Shown here: positions 12,913 through 24,675 of the stretch, one piece after another
Layout: each line of letters begins with the position of its first letter
How positions within the stretch are numbered: the first letter of the stretch is position 1
Origin: Mugil cephalus
Lineage: Eukaryota; Chordata; Actinopteri; Mugiliformes; Mugilidae
Length of the DNA: 64,000 bases
Direction: 5' to 3'
Assembly (NCBI RefSeq): GCF_022458985.1
Contig: NC_061773.1
Span: forward strand, 17,704,001-17,768,000
Notes under the pieces: generated by a model
Database searches by the model: none
What the model was told of the DNA's origin: nothing
The model's input: the letters and a program-made list of their open reading frames with translations, nothing else
Translations under genes and position numbers: made by a program

Positions 12913-15900
12913 ATATATGGACATCTTCAATTTGTTACTTTATCATCATGAATTATTATTATAAATAAATAAGAGAGCAGCACAAAATGACTTAATGATG
13001 GAGAAGTGATTTCTCAAATGTGAATTGATGATGAAGCCACATTTCAATAACATAACTGTAACTGTCTGATTTCAGTGTAACTCGTGAAAGTCAGAGGACG
13101 GACGGAGATTTCATGCGTGGGATCATTGTGCTTCGTGCCAGACTGGACCCTCTGACGGGCAGGGTTTTGGCCAGCGCGCCGTATGTTTGACACCCCAGTT
13201 TCAAACCGCTGCTTTGTGTGACTTCTTCTCGACGCAGTGGTAACCATGGTAACGTGGATGCGCGTTAGTACGTTTTCTAAAAACCGAGTTAAACTTTATA
13301 ATGGACAAGAAAAACTTACTTTCTTGCAAAATGTTTCCAGCGTGAAACAACAAGCATTCGCTTCCCGAGTTCCCTCTGATTGAATCAACGCTGATCTTGT
13401 TTGGGAAAATGCATTGATCATCCTCCCGTTCAGTAAATACTGCGTGTCATGTTGTTTGTGAGTGCAAGGAGACAAATAGGGGTTAGTAACAGCCTGCTAA
13501 CCATGCTCGCCCCTACAATACGCGTTTTCACCGGCACTATTTCTTGTTCCCACCTGGACTGACAGCAGCGCGGTGTCCCAGCTGTCTGAGTGCAGATATG
13601 TCTTGATCAATATGATAAAGTTAAATTTTGAGTCTCAAAGACTGAACTGTTACTGTTGATTTTATGTCTATTTCTGCACGTCTTACAGTTCTTCCATTTA
13701 CTTCAGGTATGTTGATGGTCGGTGCTGACAGCCACTATTTTAATTTAAACACTTAAAGTGATTTAAAGCGATAAATGTGGCACCTTTGATTTGAATATCA
13801 ACTCTCTGAACTTACGCATTTCAGGTTTTGCGTCATGTTCAGGATGACGTATCCTCGTCCGGTCAGCTCACTCCAGTCTACGCACACTACCTGAAAGGTG
13901 GAAAACAACAAAACAACGTGAATCACAGTAAACGTGAGATTGAGTCGACGTCAACCTCCTCTAAATGTGAGAGAGTACCTGGCGCACCTCCTCCAGCATG
14001 GAGTCACTGTAGGGCGGGAGGACCTCTGTGACCCCACCCCCCTTGACCTCTGACCTCCCGGTCTGCAGGGGCGTGGTCCTTTCCAGCCAATCCCAGGACG
14101 ACTCGGGGACGCCGACCGTCGGGGAAGGATCCGCGCCGAGCGGGTTGACGTGCCGGGCTCTGGTTTCCTCCCTCGCCGCCTTTCTGCGTTCCTTCTCGTC
14201 CGCATCCTCGCTTCTGTCTTTCAGTCTGAATCCTGGACGGAGGAAAAGTTTTCCACGTATTTGTGTCTGATGATGCTGCAGATGCATACAGTTTCCACGT
14301 GAGATTCGTACCGGCCACTAGCTGCTGCTCACCTTTCAGCTCGTGCTCTTCCTCCACACTGGGCTGCAGAGGCTCCCTGCTGGGAGCCAAGCCAACCTCC
14401 GCCACAGTGGGATTCTGGGTGAATGCGTTCATGTGCGTCAGATCTGTTTCCTCCTCTTTCTCCTTCCTCTCCCTCTCGTCATCCTCAGGCAAATCTGAAG
14501 AAACAAGCAAGAGATAAAACACAAGCGGCGAACGCTTATAAATATTTATTGGAACGTTAAGTCTCTGCTGGAAACATCAGCGAAAATGAAGGGTTGGATC
14601 TGGATGTGCTTCATTACTGTGTTTCACAGGACAAATCACATGAGTGAGACCCTGAAGTGCTGAATAAGAAATACATATGTCCTGAATTAAATGGCCCAGA
14701 AGCAAGCTGGGAAATATAAAGTCATAGCCTGCAGATAAGCAGCTAAGCTAAGCTAAGCTTGAATAATGGAAAAGTAGCTATATTGGCTGTGTTTACAGGT
14801 AACAACATTTCCCTTCCAGCATCTCTAAAGTTTAATCCGTAGAGGAAAATGTTTTTTTCTACATGTAAATAATTCCCCCCTGAAACCACAAAGTTAGTAT
14901 GTGTATGTACTGATGGACAGACGCAGGTTAATAGTTCCTTATCTGTGACTCGCTGCACAAATAATAAATCATCTCTAAATATTAAGTACAAACCAGACGG
15001 CTATGAAAGTAAAAGAACACAATGAAAGGATTAGATTAGCATTGATGTACCTTTCGTGTAACTTCCCAGCAGCCCAAAGTCTGTGCCCGTGTCGGTCTCA
15101 GGAGTGGCGGTTCCTTCGGCGTCTCCACCGGTTGCCGGGGCGGAGGAAGCGGCGGAGGACGAGGGACCAGCTGTGGGGACGGGGGAGCGAAGGATTCCGT
15201 AGCCGCTGGACTGGGCGTCTTCCTCCCCCTCTGCCTCCCACATCTCTTTTTCTGAAGGACTCACCTGCGTGGCAGACATTAAGTTAATGGGAGATCCTCA
15301 GTGGTACGCCGATCGGCCACAACATTAAAACCACTGACAGGAGAAGAAAATAACGGTGATCATCTTGTGACAACACAGTGTTCTGCTGTTTGACCCAAGG
15401 GCCCCCCACTGACGACAGTCTGCTGCTCAGAAGGCCCATGTCCATTCTTGATGAGCCACAGCTGTTTTGGAGCCACAATGGACAATTTGTGGACATTTGT
15501 CCAGGCAGTATCAAGCCACTGCTGATGGAGTCAATCTGTCAAAGACTAAAGTATTTCACGTATGTCAGTGGATGAACCCTGGATTACATCTAATTCACTT
15601 TGATCCTGTTGGCGTCAACCTGCAGACGATGACTTCTCCATGTTACGGTGCCATGGAACTTCAACACAGGAGTGATTTACTGCTGAACTCAGGATAATTA
15701 GCATCGGGACTTAAAGATAAGGGGGACAAATAACAGTTGGGGTCTGCTCGAAATGATCGAATGTCACATTTGTGACTTTTCTGGAAGGCTACTCACATTT
15801 TATGATCAATGAATGAGCTTTGTTTGTTTGCCTTTTTGGTATTTGTCACATTTAACAAACTTTGAAAGGCCAAAAGATTTTTATTAAAGGCAGAAATTGC

Positions 15901-18900
15901 TTGAAGGTGTCATTTCTCTTTTTATTTATTAATTCATTATCAAACCTACCAGCTGTTTGACTGTTTGATGTAGACTCACATATCTAACACTAGAGTTATT
16001 CTTCTTCTTCTTATTATTATTATTGTTGTTGTTATTATTATATGACACATTTCTCTCTCCTCACCTCCAGGACGGGGGAGGCACGATGCTCCTGAAGCCC
16101 GGAGTCGTGCACCTGAGCCGGGATGGAGACGCCGGGCTCCTCTGAGCTGGAGGCTTGTAACGACGGGCTGTAGCCTGGTTGAGACAAATAGACGTGTCAG
16201 AAACACATGGTTTTTGCTGCGAGCTTTCCTTGAGGCTTTGACAGTTCGCTTTTGTCAATGGGAGACACATGACAAGTTACTCTGTCGTTGTTGACGACCG
16301 GAATCTCAACTAATGAATGAGAGGCAATGCCCTAGCTCAGCGTCGTATTTAGTATCTAATGTTTCCTTAACAGAGGTGCATACATCGTTTGAATTAATGA
16401 TGACGCTGCATAAAAACAAACTGAGAATCAGAGAAGTTAGTAGAATTTATCTTCAGGGAAACATGCATCTCTGGACTACATTTTTTGGCAGTTCATTCTA
16501 TCAAAAACTACAAATGTCAAGCTGCTGGAGGCTCTAGAAGAAAGGTCGGGCGCTAAAAGAGTAATTAGGCTTCACCCTCTCAGAACCATTAAGGTCTGCA
16601 CAAAATGTTACAAAATGTTAGAATAATCCACCAAACATTACGTGATTTAAATCCCTGGAGCCCTGCTGTGCTTCTTCTTTTTTCTACCCCTCTCTGCTGC
16701 ATCTCCATGTGTACTCTGGTGATTTCACAGATGTCTGTCTGCCCAGACTCAAACTTTGCCTTTGCCAGAATCAGCATTCTAAGATCTTTAAGGTCTCCAG
16801 ATGTGGGCCATCTTTCCTCGGTTTGCTACGGCTACGGTAGCAGATGTAATGTAATGTTTGCCCGGCAAAGAGCAGCGGCAGAGTTTTCAGAATGCAGAAT
16901 TGGTTTCCCCCCAGGCAAACATTTAGACCCAGACGTCTACAGCTGCAGGGGGATGATGCATACTAACCGATCAGAGCATCCAGATCGGGTGTGGTGTGGT
17001 TGACCTCTAATGCATCTATTACATCTCGGTCATCGGCCCCTCCTCCCCTCTCGTCATTCTCCTCCGCGGCGTCTCCCCCTCTCCTCTCTCTGTCTTCCCC
17101 TGTGTCTCTCTCCCACTCCTCCTCGCCCCCTCTCCTCTCCCTGTCCTCTCCTCCCTCTTCTCCCCTGTCTCTGTCCTCTGTGTCCGTCCCGTAGAAGCCA
17201 GAGGACTCCTGGGAGGCGTCGCCAGCTCCTGGACCCCCGAGGAGCTCCGTCTCTGGGTCCGGATGTCCCCTGTAGCCCTCGGCGTCCTGGGGAACCGCCA
17301 GATGGACCATACGCTGGAAGTGGAAAGATATTTAGTCGTTTTTAAACGTCTTAAATGACAAGCCAGATACAAGAAATTGATGCGAGGAGCTAAATGTTTA
17401 TAAAATGAAAAAAGAGACAGATCCAAAGACATTTTATTGTGTTTCAGCAGGACAGTAGGGGCCTTTGCATTTGAATTTTACAATACTTCAATTATTTAAT
17501 TACTGTCATGATAAAATAAAATCTGGCATGTAGGTAAATGCAAAACAGGTCATTTGTAAGAGAATAAATGTGCATTACTGTTTAAATGCAATTTGCTTTC
17601 CCTCGTACTTCACCAGATCTTGTTTCTGTTTTATTATAGTTATTATCTATTGAGTTACCCATCAACATATCCATCATAACTGAACACAAATTCTGTGGTA
17701 CTTCACAAACACTATGTACGTGGGCCTCAAGTCTCCAGGATCTACTCCCCAAAAGTTTTACTTATTTACTTATTTACCACTGACATAAGACTGAATAAAC
17801 AGAAGGGAACACCTCAGTTAAGACAAAGGTTCAAACACATCACAAGAATAGAAAGGAGCCTACTTCAATCTGTAATTGTACTGTTTGTAATGGGATCACT
17901 TTTCTTTACTGTCTCGGTCATTTTAAAGCGAATTTCATAATTTCTCTATTGTGGGAGGTTGTAAAGACATTTTTCCATTAATCAGTTGTGAGGTGATATT
18001 TTTACTCTGTTACTGCGGCCACTGAACTCAGCGTTAGTGTAAAATTAGTTTCAACCTTGTCCAGCTCAAAGCACAGCACCTCAAACTCATCCCTCACCTC
18101 CATCTCGTCCTCCACATCCAGGCTTTCATCCACTGCCACATGAGTCCTGGCTGCACCCTGATGGGTGGACGGAGGCGCGCTCAGCTGAGAGGAGTTGACG
18201 GCCTCCGCCTTGGCCTGTGAACGGGTTGTTTCATGTATCTCTGGCCAACCCATGTCATGAACCAAGTGAGGCTGGGCTCTCACCAGCTCGTGGACAGAGT
18301 GGCGTTTGGTTCTGACTAATTCCTGGACGAACCGTGGCTGGGCTGGGCCTTCATTCTGGTAGACGCCGGCCACCGGGGCACCGAGAGGTATGACATGCTG
18401 GGACGAACCCAGCCTGAAGGCATCACAGCTGGCCAGAAGAGCTACGGGAGAGAGAAGACAAACACGCAGCATGTATATATGTCATTCTAGAGCAATTCTT
18501 TTGGTTTAAGTTAAATTTTATTCTTCTCCCTGAGGAACTGCTGTATTGAAATATGCTCTAGGATTGAAATAGAAACTAAAGAATAAAAGTTAAATTACAT
18601 CTAAAACAAGCATTATATGTATAATCATGTATATATAATACATACGTACGCGACCAACTATTTTTAGTGGGAAATAGGGGAAAAACTATTGGCAATGGTT
18701 CACGTTTCTCTCCGTAACAAAATTTAATGACAAACCAAATATTTTTTGTAAACTCGGACGTGGTGAATGTAAATAATTCAAATGAATCTTAACTACATAT
18801 TTTACATTGGTAACAATAAGCTATATAAGTTAATACTAATGTATGCAAAAGGATGGATGACAGATAATAGATGGACAAATCACAGGTAAGAATTAATGAA

Positions 18901-21900
18901 AAAAAGAACCCCAGAGGAAAAAAAAAAGGTTGAATGAAGTTGGAGATGAAATTAACTCCAACTAACTCCTGATTCACATTTACAGCAGTTATTGTTTTGT
19001 TACTCAGCACACTTTAATAAACAGGAGCCCAGGAAATAAGTGGAGGTAAGAGCACTGCGTCTTCTGCATTACACACTATAGTGATTTAGTTTACAGTTAA
19101 AACGCAGACGTCACAGAGCTCTTATCTGCCCTTGGAAAGTTACTGCAAGTGCTCTCACTGTGAAATTCAGTTCATGAAGAAAGCGAAGGCGCGTTTGAGG
19201 CAGCGTCTGTCAGTGGCAGCTGTCAATCATCCTGATGTCAAGTCCTGTTTTTCAAGTAACTACAGCAAAACTTAGCAGAAAAGTTTCACCATGCGTCAGC
19301 ATTTTCTTAACTACCAAAAATGACGGAAGCTATATTTTGTACCTTACTGCTTTAGTTTAGCCCAAGTCCCATCCACTAACATGGAGGGGGTGGAGCTTAT
19401 GACCTATACTGCAGCCAGCCACCAGGGGGAGCTCTACACGCTTTGGCTTCACTTTTGAGGAGCTGTCCACGTCTGCTACAGTCTATGGATCAGATGAGTC
19501 AAGTATGTCCTCAGTGCCTGGGTGTGTTCACACCTGTACTTTACACTGATAAGATTTGCTCATTTATTTGTGCGTGAAAGGTTCCAGTGTTACAAACTGA
19601 CCTCTGTCTCTAAAACAACAAATGTCAGGGCAGATATAAATAATAACTTGTGTGTGTTTCCAGGGAGTGAGATAAACTGGATCCAAAATTTGTGTCTTTA
19701 AGTCTTTTCATGAGCTCAGCAGTGGCTGGATTTCTATTAGAGACCGCAGCGGTAATCTCTGACTCACGTGGCTTCATTCTGCTTTTATTATTAATTTATT
19801 GTCTCCCTGTAAAAGTACAATTTAAAACACTGCGCCTTTCATATAGGGTCGTTTAAGGCCAAGCTTCGTCATATCTTAAAGACCTCATAGTACGCACTGA
19901 ATTGATGTACAAATAAAATTTAACAGCAGTAATGTATTAACCATTAAAAACCTGGTTCCTTAATCAGAAGGTGGAAGCACTAAAATCCCCTGCTCATCCT
20001 TTTAGTTGCTCATCTGCTAATCCGTCCAACATCCAATTTAATCAATTTCATTTCAGCAAACTTTTGGTTAATTTATCGATTCACTTAATCATCCCTCACC
20101 ATCCATCACCAATCGATTGCTGAGAGGCAGAGCCCTCACTACAGTCGTCTTCATGTTTCCCATCCCCTGTCTGGGACCACAGATGGCTGTCTGACCTCGG
20201 GGGCTGACTGAGCAGATTACGACTTCATGGCCAACATGTCTGAAACAAGTCTGCAGGGCGTTAAGCTCTCCGACGCCACAACAATCCCCCATCGTCGCAC
20301 AGATCCGCCAGCTCCCTCCTTCTGGCTCTTTTTAAGCATGAACCACGCCTTAATTGATTTTGAAACTTTCAAGCCAGCAATCCTTAACTATGCTTAACTT
20401 GAAGACTTTAATTAGGTGCATTAAATAAACATTAAACCCTTTACAGCAGCCATGAATAGGCAAATAGATACAGAGACCATAATATTTTTTATACCAGGTT
20501 GGAAAAGTTTCTGCTTTAAAATCTGCTTTTAAACATGAAGGTTTAATTATAATAATGCATTGGATTTATATACATTTATATAGCCTTTCCATTAGATGCT
20601 CAAAGTGCTTACATTTGAATACATTATGCATATAGTCAGTAGTAGGTGGTAAACTACCTCAGTAGTCACAGACTGACAGAAACATGGCTGCCAATTCACG
20701 CCAACGACCTCTCAGACCACCACCAAACATCTACTGCCGTAAAGATCATAGACAGTAAAAAAAGATGGCGCCCATGACAGCTCCTCAAAAGAGAAGCCAA
20801 AGCGTATGGAGCATTATAGGTCATAAGCTCCGCCCCCGTCTATGTTAGTGATTGACATCCCGGACTCTTTCTCCTATTGTGGCGCTCCTTGTAAAGCACT
20901 GTCTGTAACCAAGATAACAGTATGTGGCCTCTCCTCACCGATTTCTCAGTGAAAAGTCTATGGATCGTTTGTAATTCACCGTGCTGGTGCTGGTGTAGCT
21001 TTCCCCTTCGTCTCTTTCTCTTTACGGAAGGCTTCCTGATGCTGCGTTATCGTGCCATGCACCTCAGAGGAATAAGTGGGAACCCAGGCCAACAGCGAGT
21101 GACACCTCAAACACAGGCCACATAAAACCCTGTGCTCTTGTTACTGACCTCTGTTTACAGGGTAATTGATTTGTTCTAAATACAAAAAACTATTGATGGA
21201 GACCAAGGGCACTGGGTTTCTTTCAGGTTTTTGACAAAAAAAAAACAGCAGCCCTTGAGATCTTTGTCAGGACAACTAAAAAGTTCAATCTGACTACACA
21301 CACACACACACACACACACACAAGCCTTTAGTAAAACCACAGATACAGGATGATAGATTCTGGTGAAATGGTCTTTTGAATGTGGGTATAAAAAGCAAAA
21401 ATGGGCAACGAAAGAAAACCCTGTCACTCAAAGAGACCACACTCTAATTAATATATAACTTTAGGTATGGTTATTATTTAAACTGGTGAGTTATATATAA
21501 AATGGACTCCCATGTCAGTTGTGATGTATGGGAATATATATATATAGCTATAGACGTCATGACCTCGATTTTGGAGGCAGCCTCGTGTGCCCTTTCGAGG
21601 AAATGCAGTTGTCGCATTAGCTCAATTTATTAAACATGCTCATAAGTGAAGCCCAAAGATCTTGATCGCTCCCTGGTGGCTGGTTGCAGTATAAGTCATA
21701 AACCCCACCCCCTCAATGCTAGCAGATATGAGCTAGCCTGGTAGAGGAAAGAAGAATTTCACCAGCCACTATTCGAGCCAGAAAGTTTGTCTTGAACGGC
21801 TGGGAAACGATGAATGAACAGCAGGGTAATCATTCATGCCATCTGAGCCATCTGTGGAGTTGAAATTGTTTACAACAAAATGGCACTGAATGAATGCAAG

Positions 21901-23562
21901 ACGCTACACTTATGCAGAGTTTTTGTTTTCTCTGCACATGCGTGATAATGAAATCCAAATAGCATATTCCCTTTTCTAACAGTGTTTTCTGTGTTAAGAG
22001 CAAAAAAAAAGATCTGTTCTGCAGTTATCTGTAACTAAACCATATTTTGAAGGTAGGATGATGTACGCTAACTTGTATTTATAAGCTAATGCTGACACGT
22101 AGCTAGCAACTAATATTATTTTTTCATCTTGAAAATTACAAGTAAGCCAAAGAGGGTTCAAGGGGTGGGTGTGCACACTTGGACAGGAGACACGAAGTAC
22201 ACAACATGCAAAGCTAAAAACGAGTAGAGCAAGATGGCAGCGGACACATCTGGGAAGTTTAGGCTTCATTTCGTGCGGCAGAACCAGTTGGTGACGCATT
22301 GTTAGCAACAGTCTATGAAAGAAATATCCTGGGACATGCTTATTGTTGCCATTGTTGCCATGATGAAGTAAATACTGCCAATAAAGACATGATACTAGAC
22401 AGACGCCTCAACTCTGGTATCCAAAAAAACCTGGATAACTAAGAGTCTCTCTTACACCTCATGCCGAGTTTCACAACTACGCAATGACCCTGAAATCTTT
22501 GTCTCAAAAAGCAACTTTGCGGAGTAATTACTTTGGAAAAATCTGCCATCATCCTTCCAGGCGGAGGTACTGAACAGCTGAGTTAGCCTTATCAGCTTAA
22601 CACAGATAAGCTCCATGCTGAGCTTAACAAGACAAAAAAATTCTTACTGAGTGTGGCTGGGAGCTCAAAATACACAAAGAAACAGTAGGAAAAACTGTTT
22701 CCCGATTTCCTGTGAACACACCGTCCGATGTTATACAAGAGTCTGACTAGTCTGTGATGCCTCACAACAATAAATCCTTTGAGACAAAGAGTTGCAGCGT
22801 TATTTACTCCTCTTGACAGGATGTGCAGTCATTTCTTCCAACACATCATCCAACGACCAGTGTGTCCCACATTTACAGACATGTATCCGGTCATATGTGG
22901 ACTCAGGTGAGACAAACTGAACTTGACTCAGTCTTCAGGTTGAAATAGCTGCAGAGTAACATTAAAGGGAAGACATGAGTTGGCAAAAACTTGTTTACCA
23001 AAGTAAACCCGTGTGCTAAAGCACAGTGCATGGCCTAAATTATTCGGACTGGATCTCTCCATTACACCAAACCTAATTTCGTACTGTCCCAGTTGTTGTT
23101 GCGTGTAAGGAAAATAAATTATGAGGTGTTTTTATTTATGTTGTGGCTGCACAGTTTGCTTCTTGCTATGATGGGGTCATAGAGGAAACATCGAGTGGCT
23201 GTACTCTCCCTGCATGCAATATACACAGTATGTATAATGTATGCAGAATGCTTTCAGTTTCTGTTTCACATGTCTAATAAAATGTCATGTTAGATCTTTC
23301 ACTGCAGTACAATATGTTCGACCCCCTTCCTCCCCTAGATCAGCTTATGATCATCTGGGACCCTCCCCCAAATCCCCTTCACCTCGATCGAGAGAGACAC
23401 AATAGTTCCTCTCTTATCAGGCCTTGATGACATGCTAGTCTTTTTTTTTTTTTTTTGATTTTTTTGGTGGCACAAACACACATTTTCTACTTCCAAAGCT
23501 TATAAAAAAAACAAACTGCAGCGTTGGAAATGAGGATTCGTGTTTGTGTGTGTAGCCCCACA

Positions 23563-23600
<38 letters not shown>

Positions 23601-24154
23601 AATCTGCATATTTGACCAGAAACAGCTGGAATGTTTCTTCAAAGGAATCTGTGAATTCATGGGTGGGTAGATTCTGCACCGGTTCTGATGAAGATGATGA
23701 TAAATTAAAAAAACAAACGTGATGGACACAGCCAGCCTCCATGACATAAACAATCAGCTACATATGCATTAACAAAAAAATCATTATAAAAAGTAATCAA
23801 TCAAATCTATTCAAACATATAGTTATCGTGCGGCATGGAACAGTGACTCCATTGATTAGTCATCTATTTCAGGGGATCAATGAATGTCTTAAGTGATGTT
23901 TCCACCAAAAAATATTTTATATATTTTATGCATCTAACACAATAATCAGTAAAGAAGATATATTTTTCCTGTTACATTTCTGAATAGTTTTTGGATTTGT
24001 TGCTATTAGTCATAATAAACACAGCTCCTCTACTTGCAAATATTGGTTCAACACTTAATTGTTATTTATATCCACATTGATATAAAACTGCTGACAGCGC
24101 TGATCATTATAATTAAAACTTGTAGCTTGCTGAAGAATAATGATGATGATGATA

Positions 24155-24187
<33 letters not shown>

Positions 24188-24675
24188 ATTTTAGTCATTA
24201 ATTATGCCCAGCAGCTGGTTGTACCTGCTGCGTGTGTGTGTGTGTGTGTGTGTTTCGGACACTGCAGTGTGTGTCTGCTGATTGAAGTGCCTCCACTCCG
24301 CCAGCCTGCAAACGCTCTTCGCAGGATTTAACCTCACAGGTTCATCAAAATCAGACATCGGAGCGCACACCGCCGACTACACCCTGATTCATAACAATAT
24401 TATATTCCGTTTTGCGGCACTCCGCACTCTTACACAGCATTTTAAAACATGCGTTTGTGAGTTTATCTTCCTGAGTGATGTTTTTCAAAGTCTCCAAAGA
24501 TTTTTCTGCTTCATATTTTAATGGAAAGATTTGTGTTTTTTTGACACAGAAATGAGTCGTCTGTTTGTAACAATGTCAAATTATATATCTCTGATTGCGT
24601 GAATTGTGGGGATGTGTGTGTATTCGTATAAAAAGGGGACTCACCAGTCAGTGTGATATGGAGCAGGCCCGGCAT
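9131..24675 (-). CDS. podxl2: Podocalyxin-like protein 2 (endoglycan), 13 coding exons, complete
   Basis: A CD34-family type I sialomucin of the plasma membrane; the mammalian protein is a selectin ligand. Coding exons in order: 24645-24675, 18056-18441, 16968-17313, 16065-16174, 15051-15264, 14333-14494, 13979-14232, 13816-13890, 12193-12349, 11394-11455, 10608-10787, 9281-9484, 9131-9190. All phases agree, giving 746 residues (human about 605). A signal peptide opens it (MPGLLHITLTALLASC). A long acidic Arg/Glu-rich stalk follows, with a tyrosine in an acidic setting near residue 180. The conserved domain beginning CVDWSELTGRGYVILNMT is at about 504-578, a membrane segment at about 625-648, then WQRRLPGTK, VENGYHDNPTLDV, and the C-terminal PDZ ligand DTHL. 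The DNPTLDV and DTHL tail fits PODXL2 better than PODXL or CD34. Odd points are a 14-glycine run at about 702-715 and CA repeats at several splice sites. Confidence 0.93.
9318..9358. repeat. (CTC/CCT)n trinucleotide microsatellite inside podxl2 coding exon 12
   Basis: About 13 uninterrupted CCT/CTC units lie within exon 9281-9484. On the coding (minus) strand they read GGA GGA..., producing most of a 14-residue glycine run in the cytoplasmic tail between the conserved DNPTLDV region and the DTHL end. Being a pure triplet repeat in frame, it can change length without breaking the frame. Confidence 0.9.
9552..9660 (+). mobile_element. hAT/ZBED BED-finger relic, copy 1
   Basis: The DNA around CAACATGGACGCCTCCGAGAAGA is closely related to a second segment at 59665-59760. 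In one frame, 9623-9658 reads VTCKICKSVLKY, the first Cys pair of a BED-type zinc finger as found in hAT transposases and ZBED proteins. The upstream half of the finger is lost. It lies in podxl2 intron 11 as transposon debris and is not part of that gene. Confidence 0.55.
10072..10447. mobile_element. MITE with TTCATTAGGTACCC-type ends, copy 1
   Basis: The left end (TTCATTAGGTCCATTAG...) and the reverse complement of the right end (TTCATTAGGTACCCTAG...) match and continue into CGAATGCATT...CAGCCCTGCA / CAGTCCTGCA. The element therefore has terminal inverted repeats of about 60 bp. A second, diverged copy lies at 34681-35089. There is no coding capacity. From general knowledge, a non-autonomous DNA element with a TTTATTAGGTACAC terminus is widespread in teleosts. 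It sits in podxl2 intron 11. Confidence 0.65.
10799..10822. repeat. (CA)n microsatellite at a podxl2 splice acceptor
   Basis: Twelve CA units. On the minus (transcribed) strand the (TG)n tract ends about ten bases before the acceptor AG of the exon ending at 10787, taking the place of much of the pyrimidine tract. Confidence 0.9.
10860..11230. other. podxl2 intron 10 segment, no gene seen
   Basis: AT-rich intronic DNA between the exons at 10608-10787 and 11394-11455. The wording of 11000-11110 (CTTGTGCTCACTT..., TTGTGCCTCTGCT) resembles the 3' tail of a non-LTR element, but I cannot assign it. Confidence 0.3.
12157..12190. repeat. (GT)n microsatellite at a podxl2 splice donor
   Basis: Seventeen GT units. 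On the transcribed minus strand the intron after exon 12193-12349 begins GTACACACAC..., so the CA repeat starts at intron base 3 or 4 and replaces the usual GTRAGT context. Confidence 0.9.
12870..12918. repeat. (ATCT)n tetranucleotide microsatellite
   Basis: About 11 ATCT units followed by a short AT tract, in podxl2 intron 8. Non-coding. Confidence 0.95.
15296..15680. mobile_element. Possible Tc1/mariner-family relic in podxl2 intron
   Basis: The phrase TACGCCGATCGGCCACAACATTAAAACC at 15304-15331 resembles, from memory, the terminus of a well-known teleost Tc1/mariner-type element (TACACCGATCAGGC-like). The following 350 bp are diverged. No matching opposite end was located and no transposase frame survives. 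It lies in intron 4 of podxl2, just upstream of the exon at 15051-15264. Confidence 0.4.
19370..19500 (-). repeat. Dispersed 'CTATGG...GTCATAAGCTCC' repeat, copy A
   Basis: It contains the reverse complement of the core seen elsewhere in the window: GGAGCTTATGACCTATACTG, GGGGGAGCTCTACACG and ACAGTCTATGG. Related copies are at about 20745-20870, 21535-21730, 48490-48900 and 62945-63310. Family unclassified, non-coding. Confidence 0.6.
19795..19900 (+). mobile_element. Non-LTR retrotransposon fragment (reverse-transcriptase 3' part)
   Basis: The run TCTCCCTGTAAAAGTACAATTTAAAAC...CATATCTTAAAGACCTCATAGTAC corresponds, at the DNA level, to the 'W L P V K ... F K ... Y L K E L I V' part of teleost LINE reverse transcriptases as I recall them. 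It is heavily mutated and only about 100 bp long. Confidence 0.45.
20745..20870 (+). repeat. Dispersed 'CTATGG...GTCATAAGCTCC' repeat, copy B
   Basis: Shares AGCTCCTCAAAAG.GAAGCCAAAGCGTATGGAGC and TAGGTCATAAGCTCCGCCCCC with the other copies. Plus orientation, non-coding. Confidence 0.6.
21296..21322. repeat. (CA)n microsatellite
   Basis: About 13 CA units in podxl2 intron 1. Confidence 0.95.
21535..21730 (+). repeat. Dispersed repeat, copy C
   Basis: Carries GACGTCATGACC, TTTTGGAGGCAGCCTCGTG, GAGGAAATGCAGTT, CTCCCTGGTGGCTGGTTGCAG and AAGTCATAAACCCC. These are shared with the copy at 62945-63310, although the order of the blocks differs. Confidence 0.6.
23564..23598. repeat. (CA)n microsatellite
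   Basis: About 17 CA units in podxl2 intron 1. The frames running through it on both strands are shadows. Confidence 0.95.
24138..24187. repeat. (GAT)n microsatellite
   Basis: About 15 GAT/ATG units with one interruption. The apparent methionine-rich frame at 24140 is an artefact of it. A (GT)n tract follows at 24231-24254. Confidence 0.95.
24645..24675 (-). CDS. podxl2: podxl2 coding exon 1 (signal peptide start)
   Basis: Ten codons plus one base (MPGLLHITLT + G) end at a consensus donor GTGAGT. The phase-1 end joins the CT at the start of exon 2 (18441) to give alanine and a continuous hydrophobic signal peptide. The exon is 6.2 kb from exon 2 and easy to miss because it is so short. The ATG follows two short upstream ATGs (at 24779 and 24768, minus strand) that each stop within seven codons. 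The surrounding 24640-24970 is the CpG-richer segment expected for a promoter. Confidence 0.85.

Larger units (their letters stand above)
18442..24644. other. podxl2 intron 1 (6.2 kb), repeat-rich
   Basis: No exon was found. Contents noted: copies of a dispersed fish repeat at about 19370-19500, 20745-20870 and 21535-21730, a non-LTR reverse-transcriptase scrap at about 19795-19900, (CA)n at 21296-21322 and 23564-23598, (GAT)n at 24138-24187 and (GT)n at 24231-24254. The open frames in this interval are low-complexity or lie in repeats. The frame at 20089-20292 (minus) is unassigned. Confidence 0.6.

Noticed and set aside
17010-17345. Ser/Pro/Leu-rich plus-strand frames
   Set aside because: They are antisense to the Arg/Glu-rich podxl2 exon 3.
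20089-20292. 67-residue minus-strand frame in podxl2 intron 1
   Set aside because: No recognisable motif, no splice context in phase with podxl2; possibly old repeat DNA.
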